A program made the translations under genes and the position numbers. Under the pieces are notes generated by a model. The model saw only the letters and a program-made list of their open reading frames with translations. It was not told the DNA's origin and did no database searches. A stretch of 64,000 nucleotides of DNA, from assembly GCF_019048265.1 (NCBI RefSeq), contig NZ_CP077311.1, positions 372,001-436,000 on the forward strand, in the 5' to 3' direction. This DNA is from Aeromonas sp. FDAARGOS 1405. Its GTDB lineage: Bacteria > Pseudomonadota > Gammaproteobacteria > Enterobacterales > Aeromonadaceae. Numbering within the stretch: position 1 is the first letter of the stretch; the number at the start of each line of letters is the position of its first letter. Shown one piece after another: positions 28,530-36,766 of the stretch.

Positions 28530-28934
28530 ATGAAAGAGTTACATGCCAGCTGCCTGTGCGGCGCCGTCGCCCTGACCCTGCCGGATCAGTTCGACTATAT
28601 GGGGAACTGCCACTGCAGCGAATGCCGCAAATTTTCAGGGGGAGATTACGCCTCGGTCGGCGGACTGGATGGTGACAAGGTGACCATCGCGAAGGGGAGC
28701 GAGGCCATCGGCCGCTACCAGAAATCGGACGAGACCAGCCTCGCCTTCTGCCGCCACTGCGGCTCCAGCCTGTTCAGCCAGAAGAGCAGCAGCGGCAAGA
28801 TCAACCTGCGCCTCGGGGTACTGGACGATGTGCCGAGCCAGCGGCCCGCGTTTCACATCTTTGTCGGCTCCAAGGCGCCCTGGCACCAGATTGGCGACGA
28901 CTGCCCGCAATTTGATACCCGCCCGCCGGTCTGA
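28530..28934 (+). CDS. GFA/CENP-V family zinc protein
   Basis: 134 aa. A GFA (formaldehyde-activating, Mss4-like) fold with zinc cysteines in CLCGAVAL, NCHCSECRKFSGG and FCRHCGSSLFSQ. Some relatives bind glutathione adducts, but the family is mostly uncharacterised, so no reaction is assigned. Start ATG at 28530 with AAGGAG. It sits between torT (same strand) and torR (convergent) in the middle of the tor locus. TMAO metabolism can release formaldehyde through TMAO demethylase elsewhere; a link is only speculation. Confidence 0.85.
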   Translation: MKELHASCLCGAVALTLPDQFDYMGNCHCSECRKFSGGDYASVGGLDGDKVTIAKGSEAIGRYQKSDETSLAFCRHCGSSLFSQKSSSGKINLRLGVLDDVPSQRPAFHIFVGSKAPWHQIGDDCPQFDTRPPV

Positions 28935-28970
28935 CACCCGGTCAAACAGGTCAAGGCCACCGCAACGGGA

Positions 28971-29684
28971 TCAGGAGGCTATCTCACCGGCAAACAGATA
29001 GCCTTCACCATGGACGGTGACAAACAGCTGGGGATCCCGCGGATCCGCTTCCATCTTGCCGCGCAGCCGCCGGATCAGCACGTCTATGGTGCGATCGCTC
29101 GGGCCATCGCCGCGATGGCTGATGAGGGTCAGGATCCGCTCCCGACTGAGCACCCGTCCGGCATGGGCGACAAAGGCCACCAGCACTTCATATTCGGCCT
29201 TGGTCAGACGCACCGGCACTCCGTCCTTGCTGAGCTGGCGGCGGGGAATATCAAAACGCCAGGGGCCAAAGCGCACCGCATCGTCAGCCACCGCAGGCTC
29301 GCTCGGCGCGGCGGCCGCCAGCGAGATCCGCCACAGCAGATTCTTGACCCGCACCAGCAGTTCCCTGAGCTCGAACGGCTTGGTGACATAGTCATCGGCC
29401 CCCATCTCGAGGCCGACAATCCGGTCCACCGCATCGCTGCGGCCGGTGACCAGAATGATCCCCACCGTGCTGCGCGCCCGTAGTTCACGGGTCAGCAGCA
29501 GACCATCTTCCCCCGGCAGGTTGATATCCAGCATCACCAGATCGACCGTCTGTTCCGCCAGCACGGCGCGCATCTCCTGGCCATTTTCGACCGCCGTCAC
29601 CCGATAGCCCTCCCGCTCGAAATAGCCGGTCAGCTTCTCGCGGGTAACCGCATCATCTTCAACAACCAGAATGTGGTAACTCAT
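28971..29684 (-). CDS. torR: Response regulator TorR
   Basis: 237 aa OmpR-family regulator. The receiver (1-120) has VVEDDAVTRE, phosphoacceptor VMLDINLPGEDG, and GADDYVTKPFELRELL. The C-terminal winged helix (about 140-232) has RRQLSKDGVPVRLTKAEYEV and RTIDVLIRRLRGKME. Divergent from torCAD; predicted to bind repeated tor boxes in the shared region. Confidence 0.93.
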   Translation of the reverse strand: MSYHILVVEDDAVTREKLTGYFEREGYRVTAVENGQEMRAVLAEQTVDLVMLDINLPGEDGLLLTRELRARSTVGIILVTGRSDAVDRIVGLEMGADDYVTKPFELRELLVRVKNLLWRISLAAAAPSEPAVADDAVRFGPWRFDIPRRQLSKDGVPVRLTKAEYEVLVAFVAHAGRVLSRERILTLISHRGDGPSDRTIDVLIRRLRGKMEADPRDPQLFVTVHGEGYLFAGEIAS

Positions 29685-29721
29685 GGGCAGGGTTCACGAT
29701 GGTCGACAAGGGAGAATTATT

Positions 29722-29784
29722 CTATTCACATTTTGTCATAAATACCCCTATTTCATTAATTTGTGGCGGCAGCCCTGTTCACAA
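29722..29784 (+). promoter_or_regulatory. Two tor-box-like sites upstream of torC
   Basis: CTATTCACAT at 29722-29731 and CTGTTCACAA at 29775-29784 resemble the E. coli TorR decamer CTGTTCATAT, in direct orientation 53 bases apart. They lie in the torR-torC intergenic region, where TorR binds in E. coli. Assignment is by similarity only. Confidence 0.45.
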
Positions 29785-29829
29785 CGCCTCCCTATCATGG
29801 CTCCCATCAAAAAAGTGATGTGAGAGAGC

Positions 29830-30996
29830 ATGATGAAAAAACTGTGGCACTTCCTGCGCACCCCCAGCCGTCGCTGGTCGGTACTGGCGCTGCTTCTGGT
29901 GGGCGTCGGCGTCACCCTCGCGGGCACCGTCGGCCTGCACTATGGCTTTGAGAAAACCAGCAGCCTCGAATTCTGTATCTCCTGCCACTCCATGAAAGAC
30001 ACCGTCTATCCGGAGTACAAGGAGTCCATCCACTTCAAGAATGCCTCAGGGGTACAGGCGGTCTGTACCGACTGTCACCAGCCGAAGGATTTTGTCGGCA
30101 AGGTGGCCCGCAAGATGGAGGCAGCCAACGACCTCTATCAGGAGTACATAGGCCACAGCATCGACACCCAGGAGAAGTTCGAGGACCGGCGCCTGCATCT
30201 GGCCGAGAAGGTTTGGGCACGGATGAGCAGCCAGAACTCCAAGACCTGCAAGTCCTGCCACAGCTACGACAACATGGATCACGCCAAACAGTCCCCGGCG
30301 GCAGCGCTGGCGATGAAAGACGCGGCGGCGAAGAACATGAACTGCATCGAGTGCCACAAGGGCATCGCCCACGAACTGCCCAACATGGCGGGCGGCTTCC
30401 GGGCCACTTACGCCACTCTGGTCAACGACGCGCAAGAGGCGCCAGCCACCGAGACCCTCTACAACCTGGGTGAAAAAGATCTCTATGCCAGCGAACAGAG
30501 CAGCGACCCGGTCGGCAAACTGCTGCCCGCCTCCCGTATCGACGTGGTGGACCGCAGCGGCGATCGCCTCAAGGTGACCATCGAAGGGTGGCGCGAGAGC
30601 GATGGCAAGGGCCGGGTGCTGAGCGAATACATGGGCAAGCGGGTCTTCGTCGCCACCATCCGTGACGAACTGAAAGCGAGCGAGAAAGTGCTCAAACAGG
30701 AGACCGACAGCGCCACCCATATCAAGTGGGAACAGGTTCAGGTGCAGGCCTGGGTCGATGGCAAGGGCTTTGAGTCCTCGCTCAAGCCGATCTGGGATTA
30801 CGCCGGCGAGATGTACAAATCCACCTGCAACTCCTGCCACGGCGCGCCGGATCCCGCTCACTTCACTGCCAACGGCTGGATCTCGGGGCTCAAGGCGATG
30901 TCTGCCTACTATCGCCTGAGCAAGGAAGAGGAGCGCACCCTGCTCAAATACCTGCAAAACCATGCCGCCGATACCGGTGGTCAGGGCAGCCACTAA
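29830..30996 (+). CDS. torC: Pentaheme c-type cytochrome TorC
   Basis: 388 aa, anchored to the inner membrane; passes electrons from menaquinol to TorA. One N-terminal helix (about 17-38). Five CxxCH heme sites are visible: CISCH, CTDCH, CKSCH, CIECH in the NapC/NirT-type part and CNSCH in the C-terminal mono-heme domain. This is the TorC architecture, not plain NapC. First gene of torCAD. Confidence 0.95.
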   Translation: MMKKLWHFLRTPSRRWSVLALLLVGVGVTLAGTVGLHYGFEKTSSLEFCISCHSMKDTVYPEYKESIHFKNASGVQAVCTDCHQPKDFVGKVARKMEAANDLYQEYIGHSIDTQEKFEDRRLHLAEKVWARMSSQNSKTCKSCHSYDNMDHAKQSPAAALAMKDAAAKNMNCIECHKGIAHELPNMAGGFRATYATLVNDAQEAPATETLYNLGEKDLYASEQSSDPVGKLLPASRIDVVDRSGDRLKVTIEGWRESDGKGRVLSEYMGKRVFVATIRDELKASEKVLKQETDSATHIKWEQVQVQAWVDGKGFESSLKPIWDYAGEMYKSTCNSCHGAPDPAHFTANGWISGLKAMSAYYRLSKEEERTLLKYLQNHAADTGGQGSH

Positions 30997-31023
30997 GTCC
31001 GGATTCGAAAGAGGAATAACAAG

Positions 31024-33516
31024 ATGATCAATATTTCCCGTCGTGGTTTTCTGGGTGGCTTGCTGGCCAGCGGTGCCTCTGCCCTGATCGGCCCTTCCCT
31101 GCTCGGTCGCGCCGTGATGGCTGCCGAGTCTGGCGACAAGCTGGTGCAGTCCGGCTCCCACTGGGGCGCCTTCCGTGCCCGGGTGGTCGATGGCCGCTGG
31201 GTCGAGACCCTGCCGTTCGAGCACGACAAGCACCCTACCGACATGCTCAAGGCCTTGAGTGAAGTGGTCTACAACCCCTCCCGTATCCGCTACCCCATGG
31301 TGCGGCTGGACTGGTTGCGCAAGGGCCACCAGTCCGACACCAGCGAGCGCGGCCAGAACCGCTTCGTGCGGGTGACCTGGTCCCAGGCGCTGGACTTCTT
31401 CTATCACGAGTTGGAGCGGGTGCAGAAGACCTATGGCCCGAGCGCCCTCTATGCCGGCCACTCCGGCTGGCAGTCGGTGGGCAAGCTGCACTCCGCTGGC
31501 GCCATGCTGGGACGCGCCATGAACCTGCACGGCACCTATCTGGCCAAGGCCGGTGACTACTCCACCGGCGCCGCCCAGGTGATCCTGCCCCACGTGGCGG
31601 GCGCCATGGAGGTGTATGAACAGCAGACCTCCTGGCCGCTGGTGCTGGAGCACAGCAAAACCATCGTTATCTGGGGCTCCGATCCCATCAAGAATCTGCA
31701 GGTGGGCTGGCTGGTGCCGGATCACTGCGTCTACGACTACTGGGCGCAGCTCAAAGAGAAGGTGGCCAAGGGCGAGATCCGGGTGATCAGTGTCGATCCG
31801 GTCAAATCCAAGACCCAGAAGTACCTCAATTGCGATCAGGTGACCCTGAATCCGCAAACCGATGTACCGCTGATGCTGGGCATCGCCCACACCCTCTACA
31901 GCGAGAAGCGCCACGACGAAGCGTTCCTGAAGAACTACACCACCGGCTTTGACAAGTTCCTACCCTACCTGCTGGGCACCAGCGATGGTCAGGTGAAGGA
32001 CGCCGAGTGGGCCGCCGCCATCTGCGGCGTACCAGCCGAGACCATCCGCGAGCTGGCCCGCGCCATGAGCAGCGGCCGCACCCAGCTTATCGGCGGCTGG
32101 TGCGTGCAGCGCATGCACCACGGCGAGCAGTACGCCTGGATGCTGGTGGTACTGGCCTCGATGATTGGCCAGATCGGCCTGCCGGGGGGCGGTTACGGCT
32201 TTGGCTGGCACTACAACGGGGCGGGTACCATCACCTCCAGCGGCCCCATCATGTCCGGTTTCAGCTCGGTCATTCCCGGGGTCAAGCCGCTCCATGACGG
32301 CGACTGGAAGGGCTACTCCAAATTCATTCCGGTGGCCCGTTTCGTCGACTGCATCCTCAATCCGGGCAAGCAGATCGCCTTCAACGGCCAGACCATCACC
32401 TACCCCCACATGAAGATGGCGGTGTTCTGCGGCAACAACCCGTTCCACCACCAGCAGGATCGCAACAAGATGGTCGCCGCCTGGCGCAAGCTGGAAACCG
32501 TGGTCAGCATCGATCACCAGTGGACCGCCAGCTGCCGCTTCGCCGATATCGTGCTGCCCGCCACCACCACTTATGAGCGCGATGACATCGAGCAGTGGGG
32601 CTCCCACTCCAACGCGGGCATTCTGGCCATGTACAAGGTGGTAGAGCCGCTGTTCGAGGCGCGCGATGACTACGACATCTTCGCCGATCTTTGCCGTCGC
32701 TTCGGTCGTGAGGCCGAGTTCACCGGCGGCAAGAGCAAGCTGGAATGGATCCAGAGCATCTATGACGACGCCCGCCTGCAGGGTCGCGGCATCGGCATTC
32801 GACTGCCCCGTTTCAGCCAGTTCTGGCACGGCGAGGGCTTCGTCACCTTCCCGGCGGGCCAGCCCTGGGTGCGCCACGAGTCGTTCCGTCAGGAGCCGGA
32901 CCTGGAACCCCTCGGTACCCCGTCTGGCCTTATCGAGATCTACTCCAAGACCATCGCCGACTACGGCTATGGGGACTGCCCGGGCCACCCGGTCTGGATC
33001 GAACCCTACGAGCGCTCTCACGGCGGGCCGGGCAGCAAACAGTACCCGCTGCACCTGCAATCCTGCCACCCGGACAAACGGCTGCACAGCCAGCTCTGCT
33101 CCTCCGACAACTACCGCGCCACCTACACGGTGCAGGGTCGCGAACCTGTCTACATGAATCCGCAGGATGCCAAATCCCGCGGCCTCAAAGACGGCGATCT
33201 GGTGCGGGTGTTCAACGGCCGCGGTCAGGTATTGGCTGGTCTAGTGGTGAGTGATGACTACGCCCCCGGCGTGGTGCGCATTCAGGAAGGAGCCTGGTAT
33301 GGTCCACAAGAGGGTGGCAAGGTAGGGACTCTCTGTACCTACGGCGATCCCAACGTGCTGACCGCCGACATCGGCTCCTCCAGCCTGGCGCAGGCCACCA
33401 CGGCCCATACCGCGCTGGTGGAGATCGAGAAGTTCCGCGGGCAGGCACCTGCCGTCACTGCCTTCGGCGCGCCGGAATCGGCCAAGGGCATCGACCCCAT
33501 GTTCCCGGCACTCTGA
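31024..33516 (+). CDS. torA: Trimethylamine-N-oxide reductase TorA
   Basis: 830 aa periplasmic molybdenum enzyme (DMSO reductase family, bis-MGD cofactor) reducing TMAO to trimethylamine. Tat signal SRRGFLGGLLASGASAL. The Mo-coordinating serine is expected in KAGDYSTGAAQ. Cofactor-binding stretches include FCGNNPFHHQQD, VSIDHQWTASCRFADIVLP and the C-terminal LQSCHPDKRLHSQLC. No N-terminal Fe-S cysteines, as in the family. Lies 27 bases after torC. Confidence 0.96.
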   Translation: MINISRRGFLGGLLASGASALIGPSLLGRAVMAAESGDKLVQSGSHWGAFRARVVDGRWVETLPFEHDKHPTDMLKALSEVVYNPSRIRYPMVRLDWLRKGHQSDTSERGQNRFVRVTWSQALDFFYHELERVQKTYGPSALYAGHSGWQSVGKLHSAGAMLGRAMNLHGTYLAKAGDYSTGAAQVILPHVAGAMEVYEQQTSWPLVLEHSKTIVIWGSDPIKNLQVGWLVPDHCVYDYWAQLKEKVAKGEIRVISVDPVKSKTQKYLNCDQVTLNPQTDVPLMLGIAHTLYSEKRHDEAFLKNYTTGFDKFLPYLLGTSDGQVKDAEWAAAICGVPAETIRELARAMSSGRTQLIGGWCVQRMHHGEQYAWMLVVLASMIGQIGLPGGGYGFGWHYNGAGTITSSGPIMSGFSSVIPGVKPLHDGDWKGYSKFIPVARFVDCILNPGKQIAFNGQTITYPHMKMAVFCGNNPFHHQQDRNKMVAAWRKLETVVSIDHQWTASCRFADIVLPATTTYERDDIEQWGSHSNAGILAMYKVVEPLFEARDDYDIFADLCRRFGREAEFTGGKSKLEWIQSIYDDARLQGRGIGIRLPRFSQFWHGEGFVTFPAGQPWVRHESFRQEPDLEPLGTPSGLIEIYSKTIADYGYGDCPGHPVWIEPYERSHGGPGSKQYPLHLQSCHPDKRLHSQLCSSDNYRATYTVQGREPVYMNPQDAKSRGLKDGDLVRVFNGRGQVLAGLVVSDDYAPGVVRIQEGAWYGPQEGGKVGTLCTYGDPNVLTADIGSSSLAQATTAHTALVEIEKFRGQAPAVTAFGAPESAKGIDPMFPAL

Positions 33517-33615
33517 CCTCGGGGGGACGAAAGCGCCCCCTTGAGTTTCCTTTATTTTTAAAGTCGTTAGAATCGGGAGCCATCAAGGCTCCCGATTGCC
33601 ATCCACGGAGGAAAA

Positions 33616-34284
33616 ATGCAGGAATTTATGGCTACCAGCGAACGCCGGGCCGAACTCTACTGGTGGTTCTCCACCCTGTTCGCCGCCGAACTCAGTGATG
33701 AGCAGATCGCCGAATATGACACCTATGACGTGCGAAGCTTCCTGAAAAGCCTCTCCACCCTGGATCCGATGCGTGAAGCCGTGGCCGAGCTCAACGATGC
33801 CATCGCCCGCCTGCTGGTGCGCCCGGATCGCCAGCTGGAACTGGCCGCCGACTTCGCCGGCCTGTTTCTGGTGGATCCCAAACAGGGCGCCCTGCCCTAC
33901 GAATCGCTCTATCGTGGCGATGCCAAGCTGCTGATGCAGGCCCCGATGGCCGAGATGCAGGCCCGCCTCGATCGCCTTGGTATCAATGTCAGCGACAAAT
34001 ACAAGGAGCCTGCGGATCATCTGGCCATCGAGCTGGATCTGATGGGCAATCTCATCATCCGCGCGGCGGAAGCCAAGAGCGCAGCCGAGCGGGAACGCTG
34101 GCTCGACGAGCAGGAAGCACTGCTGCACGGCCATCTGCTGGGCTGGTTTGACAAGTTCGAAAGCGCCTGTCGCGCCGCCGACCGGTTTGGCTTCTACGGC
34201 GCCAGTGCCCGTCTGCTGGGGGTCTTCCTCAAGATGGATGCCAACTACCTCTCTCTGGTCAAACCGGCACCGTCCGCCGACTGA
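33616..34284 (+). CDS. torD: TorA maturation chaperone TorD
   Basis: 222 aa helical cytosolic chaperone that guards the TorA Tat signal and helps cofactor insertion. Family features: [20 protein letters not shown] at the start and the hinge region [15 protein letters not shown]. The start is preceded by GGAGG. 99 bases after torA, in the usual torCAD order. Confidence 0.94.
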   Translation: MQEFMATSERRAELYWWFSTLFAAELSDEQIAEYDTYDVRSFLKSLSTLDPMREAVAELNDAIARLLVRPDRQLELAADFAGLFLVDPKQGALPYESLYRGDAKLLMQAPMAEMQARLDRLGINVSDKYKEPADHLAIELDLMGNLIIRAAEAKSAAERERWLDEQEALLHGHLLGWFDKFESACRAADRFGFYGASARLLGVFLKMDANYLSLVKPAPSAD

Positions 34285-34291
34285 GGCCGCG

Positions 34292-34660
34292 ATGAAGACA
34301 GCCCTGCTTCTGATTGCATGCTGGCTGCTGGCCCTGATCCCGCTGGATCAGGGCATTACTCCCCTGATCGCGCTGCTGTTTAACCCGGATCGCGAGCTCT
34401 ACGGCACCGCCCAGCTCACCGGATTTGCCGGCATCCTGCTCACCCTCTACCTTGCCAATCTCGGCGTCGAGGTGGTGTTGCGCCGCCGCTTCCAGATTGC
34501 CGGCATGCTGGCGCTGCTGGCCGCCTGGATCGACTTCATCAACAGCAGTGGCAGCGAGTCACACTTCCTGCTGCTCTATCTGCTTGCCCTCCCGTTCCAT
34601 CTGCTCGGCTGGCTGGTGCTGGTGCGCGGTATTCAGGCGTTTGGCCGAGAGAAAGGCTAA
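34292..34660 (+). CDS. Small four-helix membrane protein after torD
   Basis: 122 aa, unknown function, about four hydrophobic segments (residues 3-24, 36-60, 70-86, 92-112) with short loops; no cofactor residues or known motif. Start at 34292, 7 bases after the torD stop, so it is likely the last gene of the torCAD operon. It is not similar to the short NapE-like TorE by length (TorE is about 60 aa). Confidence 0.8.
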   Translation: MKTALLLIACWLLALIPLDQGITPLIALLFNPDRELYGTAQLTGFAGILLTLYLANLGVEVVLRRRFQIAGMLALLAAWIDFINSSGSESHFLLLYLLALPFHLLGWLVLVRGIQAFGREKG

Positions 34661-34830
34661 AAAATAGCCAATAATATTGCAAATCATGACAGCCAGGTCA
34701 GGCACTTCCCAGTCATTACAAGCACATCGGTACAGCTCCCCGTAATATTTGCTTACATTCAGCTCCCGTTCAGTTTTAAAAAAGCCTATATAGTGCCGCT
34801 CCTTTCGCCACACTACACAGGAGCAATCGT

Positions 34831-35970
34831 ATGCCTCCACAGGATGCGCGCATCACAGGCCTCGATCTGTTGCGCGGGCTTGTCATCTTCATGGCCGTCT
34901 TCGAGCACTACACCGGTTACCTCAACTACTGGTACATCGATTTCTTCAATCGGGAACATGCCTTGTGGGACAGCTTCTATGTATCACACAAGGCAATGGC
35001 GGGACACCTGCTCCCCATGGATCAGCTGACAGCACACGCATCAGCCTGGTTAATCCCCTGGGTCAGCCAGATCTACCTGGCCTTGGCCGCATTCAACCTG
35101 AGCCGCCGCGATCAGGCCAGCTTCAAGCCGCAGCTGGGCAGCAAGCTGGCCCTGTTTGCCAGCATCATACTGATGCTCTATGTCGAAGGGTTGGTCATCG
35201 CCCCCAACTTCGGCGAGGCCATCTCGTTCTACCCGGTCATGCTCTGGATGTGCCTGCTGGCGCTCTTCTCCATGGTGTATGCCTGGTTCGGCATCCGCGG
35301 CATGCTCCTGCTGACCCTTCTAAGCCTGCTACTGGATCAACTCGGCGTACAGGATCTGCTCGGCCATATCGACAGCTGGATGAAGCTGCACGTTCACCCC
35401 GACTATGAGCTGGATGCCCGTCTCGACCTCTTCATGGCCAGTGGCTGTTTCGGCTTTCTCTATGGCTGGTGCTGGCATCAGCGCCCACAATGGCGAGATC
35501 GCCTCAACCGTCTGGTACTGACGCTGTCGCTGGTGGCGCTGGCCATCTATCTCATGTTCGGCGAGACAAGCACGGTCGAGCTCAACGACATCTACGCCAA
35601 TGAACACGAACTGGCGCTGGACATGATCGGCCGAGCCGGGATCTGGGGTATGGAGTTTCTGGTGATCGGTACCGTGCTCTGGCTACACCAACACAATATC
35701 CGTCTCTGCTGGCGACCACTCAACTGGATCGGTATGTACTCGCTGACCGTATTCATCTTCCACAAGAGCATCTTCGTCCATCTGTGGGGCCCCTTGCTAC
35801 TGTGGTGGACTGCCCGTCAGGGCACCATACTGCCCAACAGTTTTGGCCTTATCATGTTGCTCTGCACTGCCAGCGTACTGCTTATTTATGCTTTCCAGCG
35901 CTCCGGCATCATCTGTCATCTGATGGGAATGCATCAGGATCGGGACTGGCAGAGACTGTATGGCAAATAA
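34831..35970 (+). CDS. Multi-helix membrane protein, acyltransferase-like
   Basis: 379 aa with about ten membrane helices. It opens RITGLDLLRGLVIFMAVFEH, the pattern of acyltransferase-3, OpgC and DUF1624/HGSNAT-type proteins (R-x-x-x-L-D-x-x-R-G then a His in helix 1). Such proteins move acyl or succinyl groups onto envelope glycans; the substrate here is unknown. AGGAG precedes the ATG. It overlaps the next gene by 11 bases, so the two are probably translated together. Confidence 0.7.
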   Translation: MPPQDARITGLDLLRGLVIFMAVFEHYTGYLNYWYIDFFNREHALWDSFYVSHKAMAGHLLPMDQLTAHASAWLIPWVSQIYLALAAFNLSRRDQASFKPQLGSKLALFASIILMLYVEGLVIAPNFGEAISFYPVMLWMCLLALFSMVYAWFGIRGMLLLTLLSLLLDQLGVQDLLGHIDSWMKLHVHPDYELDARLDLFMASGCFGFLYGWCWHQRPQWRDRLNRLVLTLSLVALAIYLMFGETSTVELNDIYANEHELALDMIGRAGIWGMEFLVIGTVLWLHQHNIRLCWRPLNWIGMYSLTVFIFHKSIFVHLWGPLLLWWTARQGTILPNSFGLIMLLCTASVLLIYAFQRSGIICHLMGMHQDRDWQRLYGK

Positions 35971-36583
35971 GAGCGGGTTACTGCTGCTCATTCCCCTGAT
36001 GCTGCCTTTCTCGGCCAGGGCGCTGGTTGTGGGTAGCCAATGGCAACTCGACAGCAGCAACGCGGGAGCGGGGGCCGACTCCACGGTACAGCTCTGGCTC
36101 GGCTATGAACGGGAAACACAGATGGGGCTTGTCTTTATTGATGGCCAAAGCGCAGGCGTTGCGTTACCCCTTTATAAACAGAGCTTTATCGCCTTAGGGA
36201 TCAGTCCGATGGTGGTGGCGGATCACTCCCGCTTTGGTGCGTTATGGCGCATGGGCTGGCAACTGGATGACGAACACCAGCTCAGCATTGGCCAGCTTTA
36301 TGATGTAACCGGTCGCTATGGCCAGCTGTGGTATATGGAACATTCGCTTCCGCTGCCTGCCAGCGTATCCTTCAATCTATGGCTGACAAGAGGCGACCAG
36401 GCATACATGTCCGCATATGAGAGCGAAGAGGGATGGCGCGAATGGGGAATGACGCTGGAACGTAGCTGGACATGGAATCTGTGGAAGCTTGGCTTGGAAG
36501 CGGGCGCGAAACAGTGGCTGATGAAAGAGCGTGACTGGCAACCCACCATCAGCCTGACCCTGCGCTATCAATTAAGCCTTTAA
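35960..36583 (+). CDS. Secreted protein, predicted beta-rich (outer-membrane barrel-like)
   Basis: 207 aa, unknown function. A signal peptide (about 1-23, cleavage near ARA-LVVG) is followed by alternating-pattern strands: STVQLWLGYERE, GALWRMGWQLDDEHQLSIGQLY and WGMTLERSWTWNLWKLGLEAG. It ends in PTISLTLRYQLSL, an aromatic-containing strand of the outer-membrane insertion type, though Phe is not the last residue. Starts within the last codons of the membrane protein at 34831. Confidence 0.65.
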   Translation: MANKSGLLLLIPLMLPFSARALVVGSQWQLDSSNAGAGADSTVQLWLGYERETQMGLVFIDGQSAGVALPLYKQSFIALGISPMVVADHSRFGALWRMGWQLDDEHQLSIGQLYDVTGRYGQLWYMEHSLPLPASVSFNLWLTRGDQAYMSAYESEEGWREWGMTLERSWTWNLWKLGLEAGAKQWLMKERDWQPTISLTLRYQLSL

Positions 36584-36766
36584 TACATCTTGAGCGGAAA
36601 TCGCGCCGCTGTGATTGCCTTTCACACCTCACCGCCTCCAAATGGATTTCATCACCAAGACTTACCATATATAACAATGAGATAAGGTTATTCCTCCCCC
36701 CCAAAAAAAGGTTCGTGCCATACTTAAAACCGTTAAATGATAAATAAATCAATGCCGGGAGCCATC

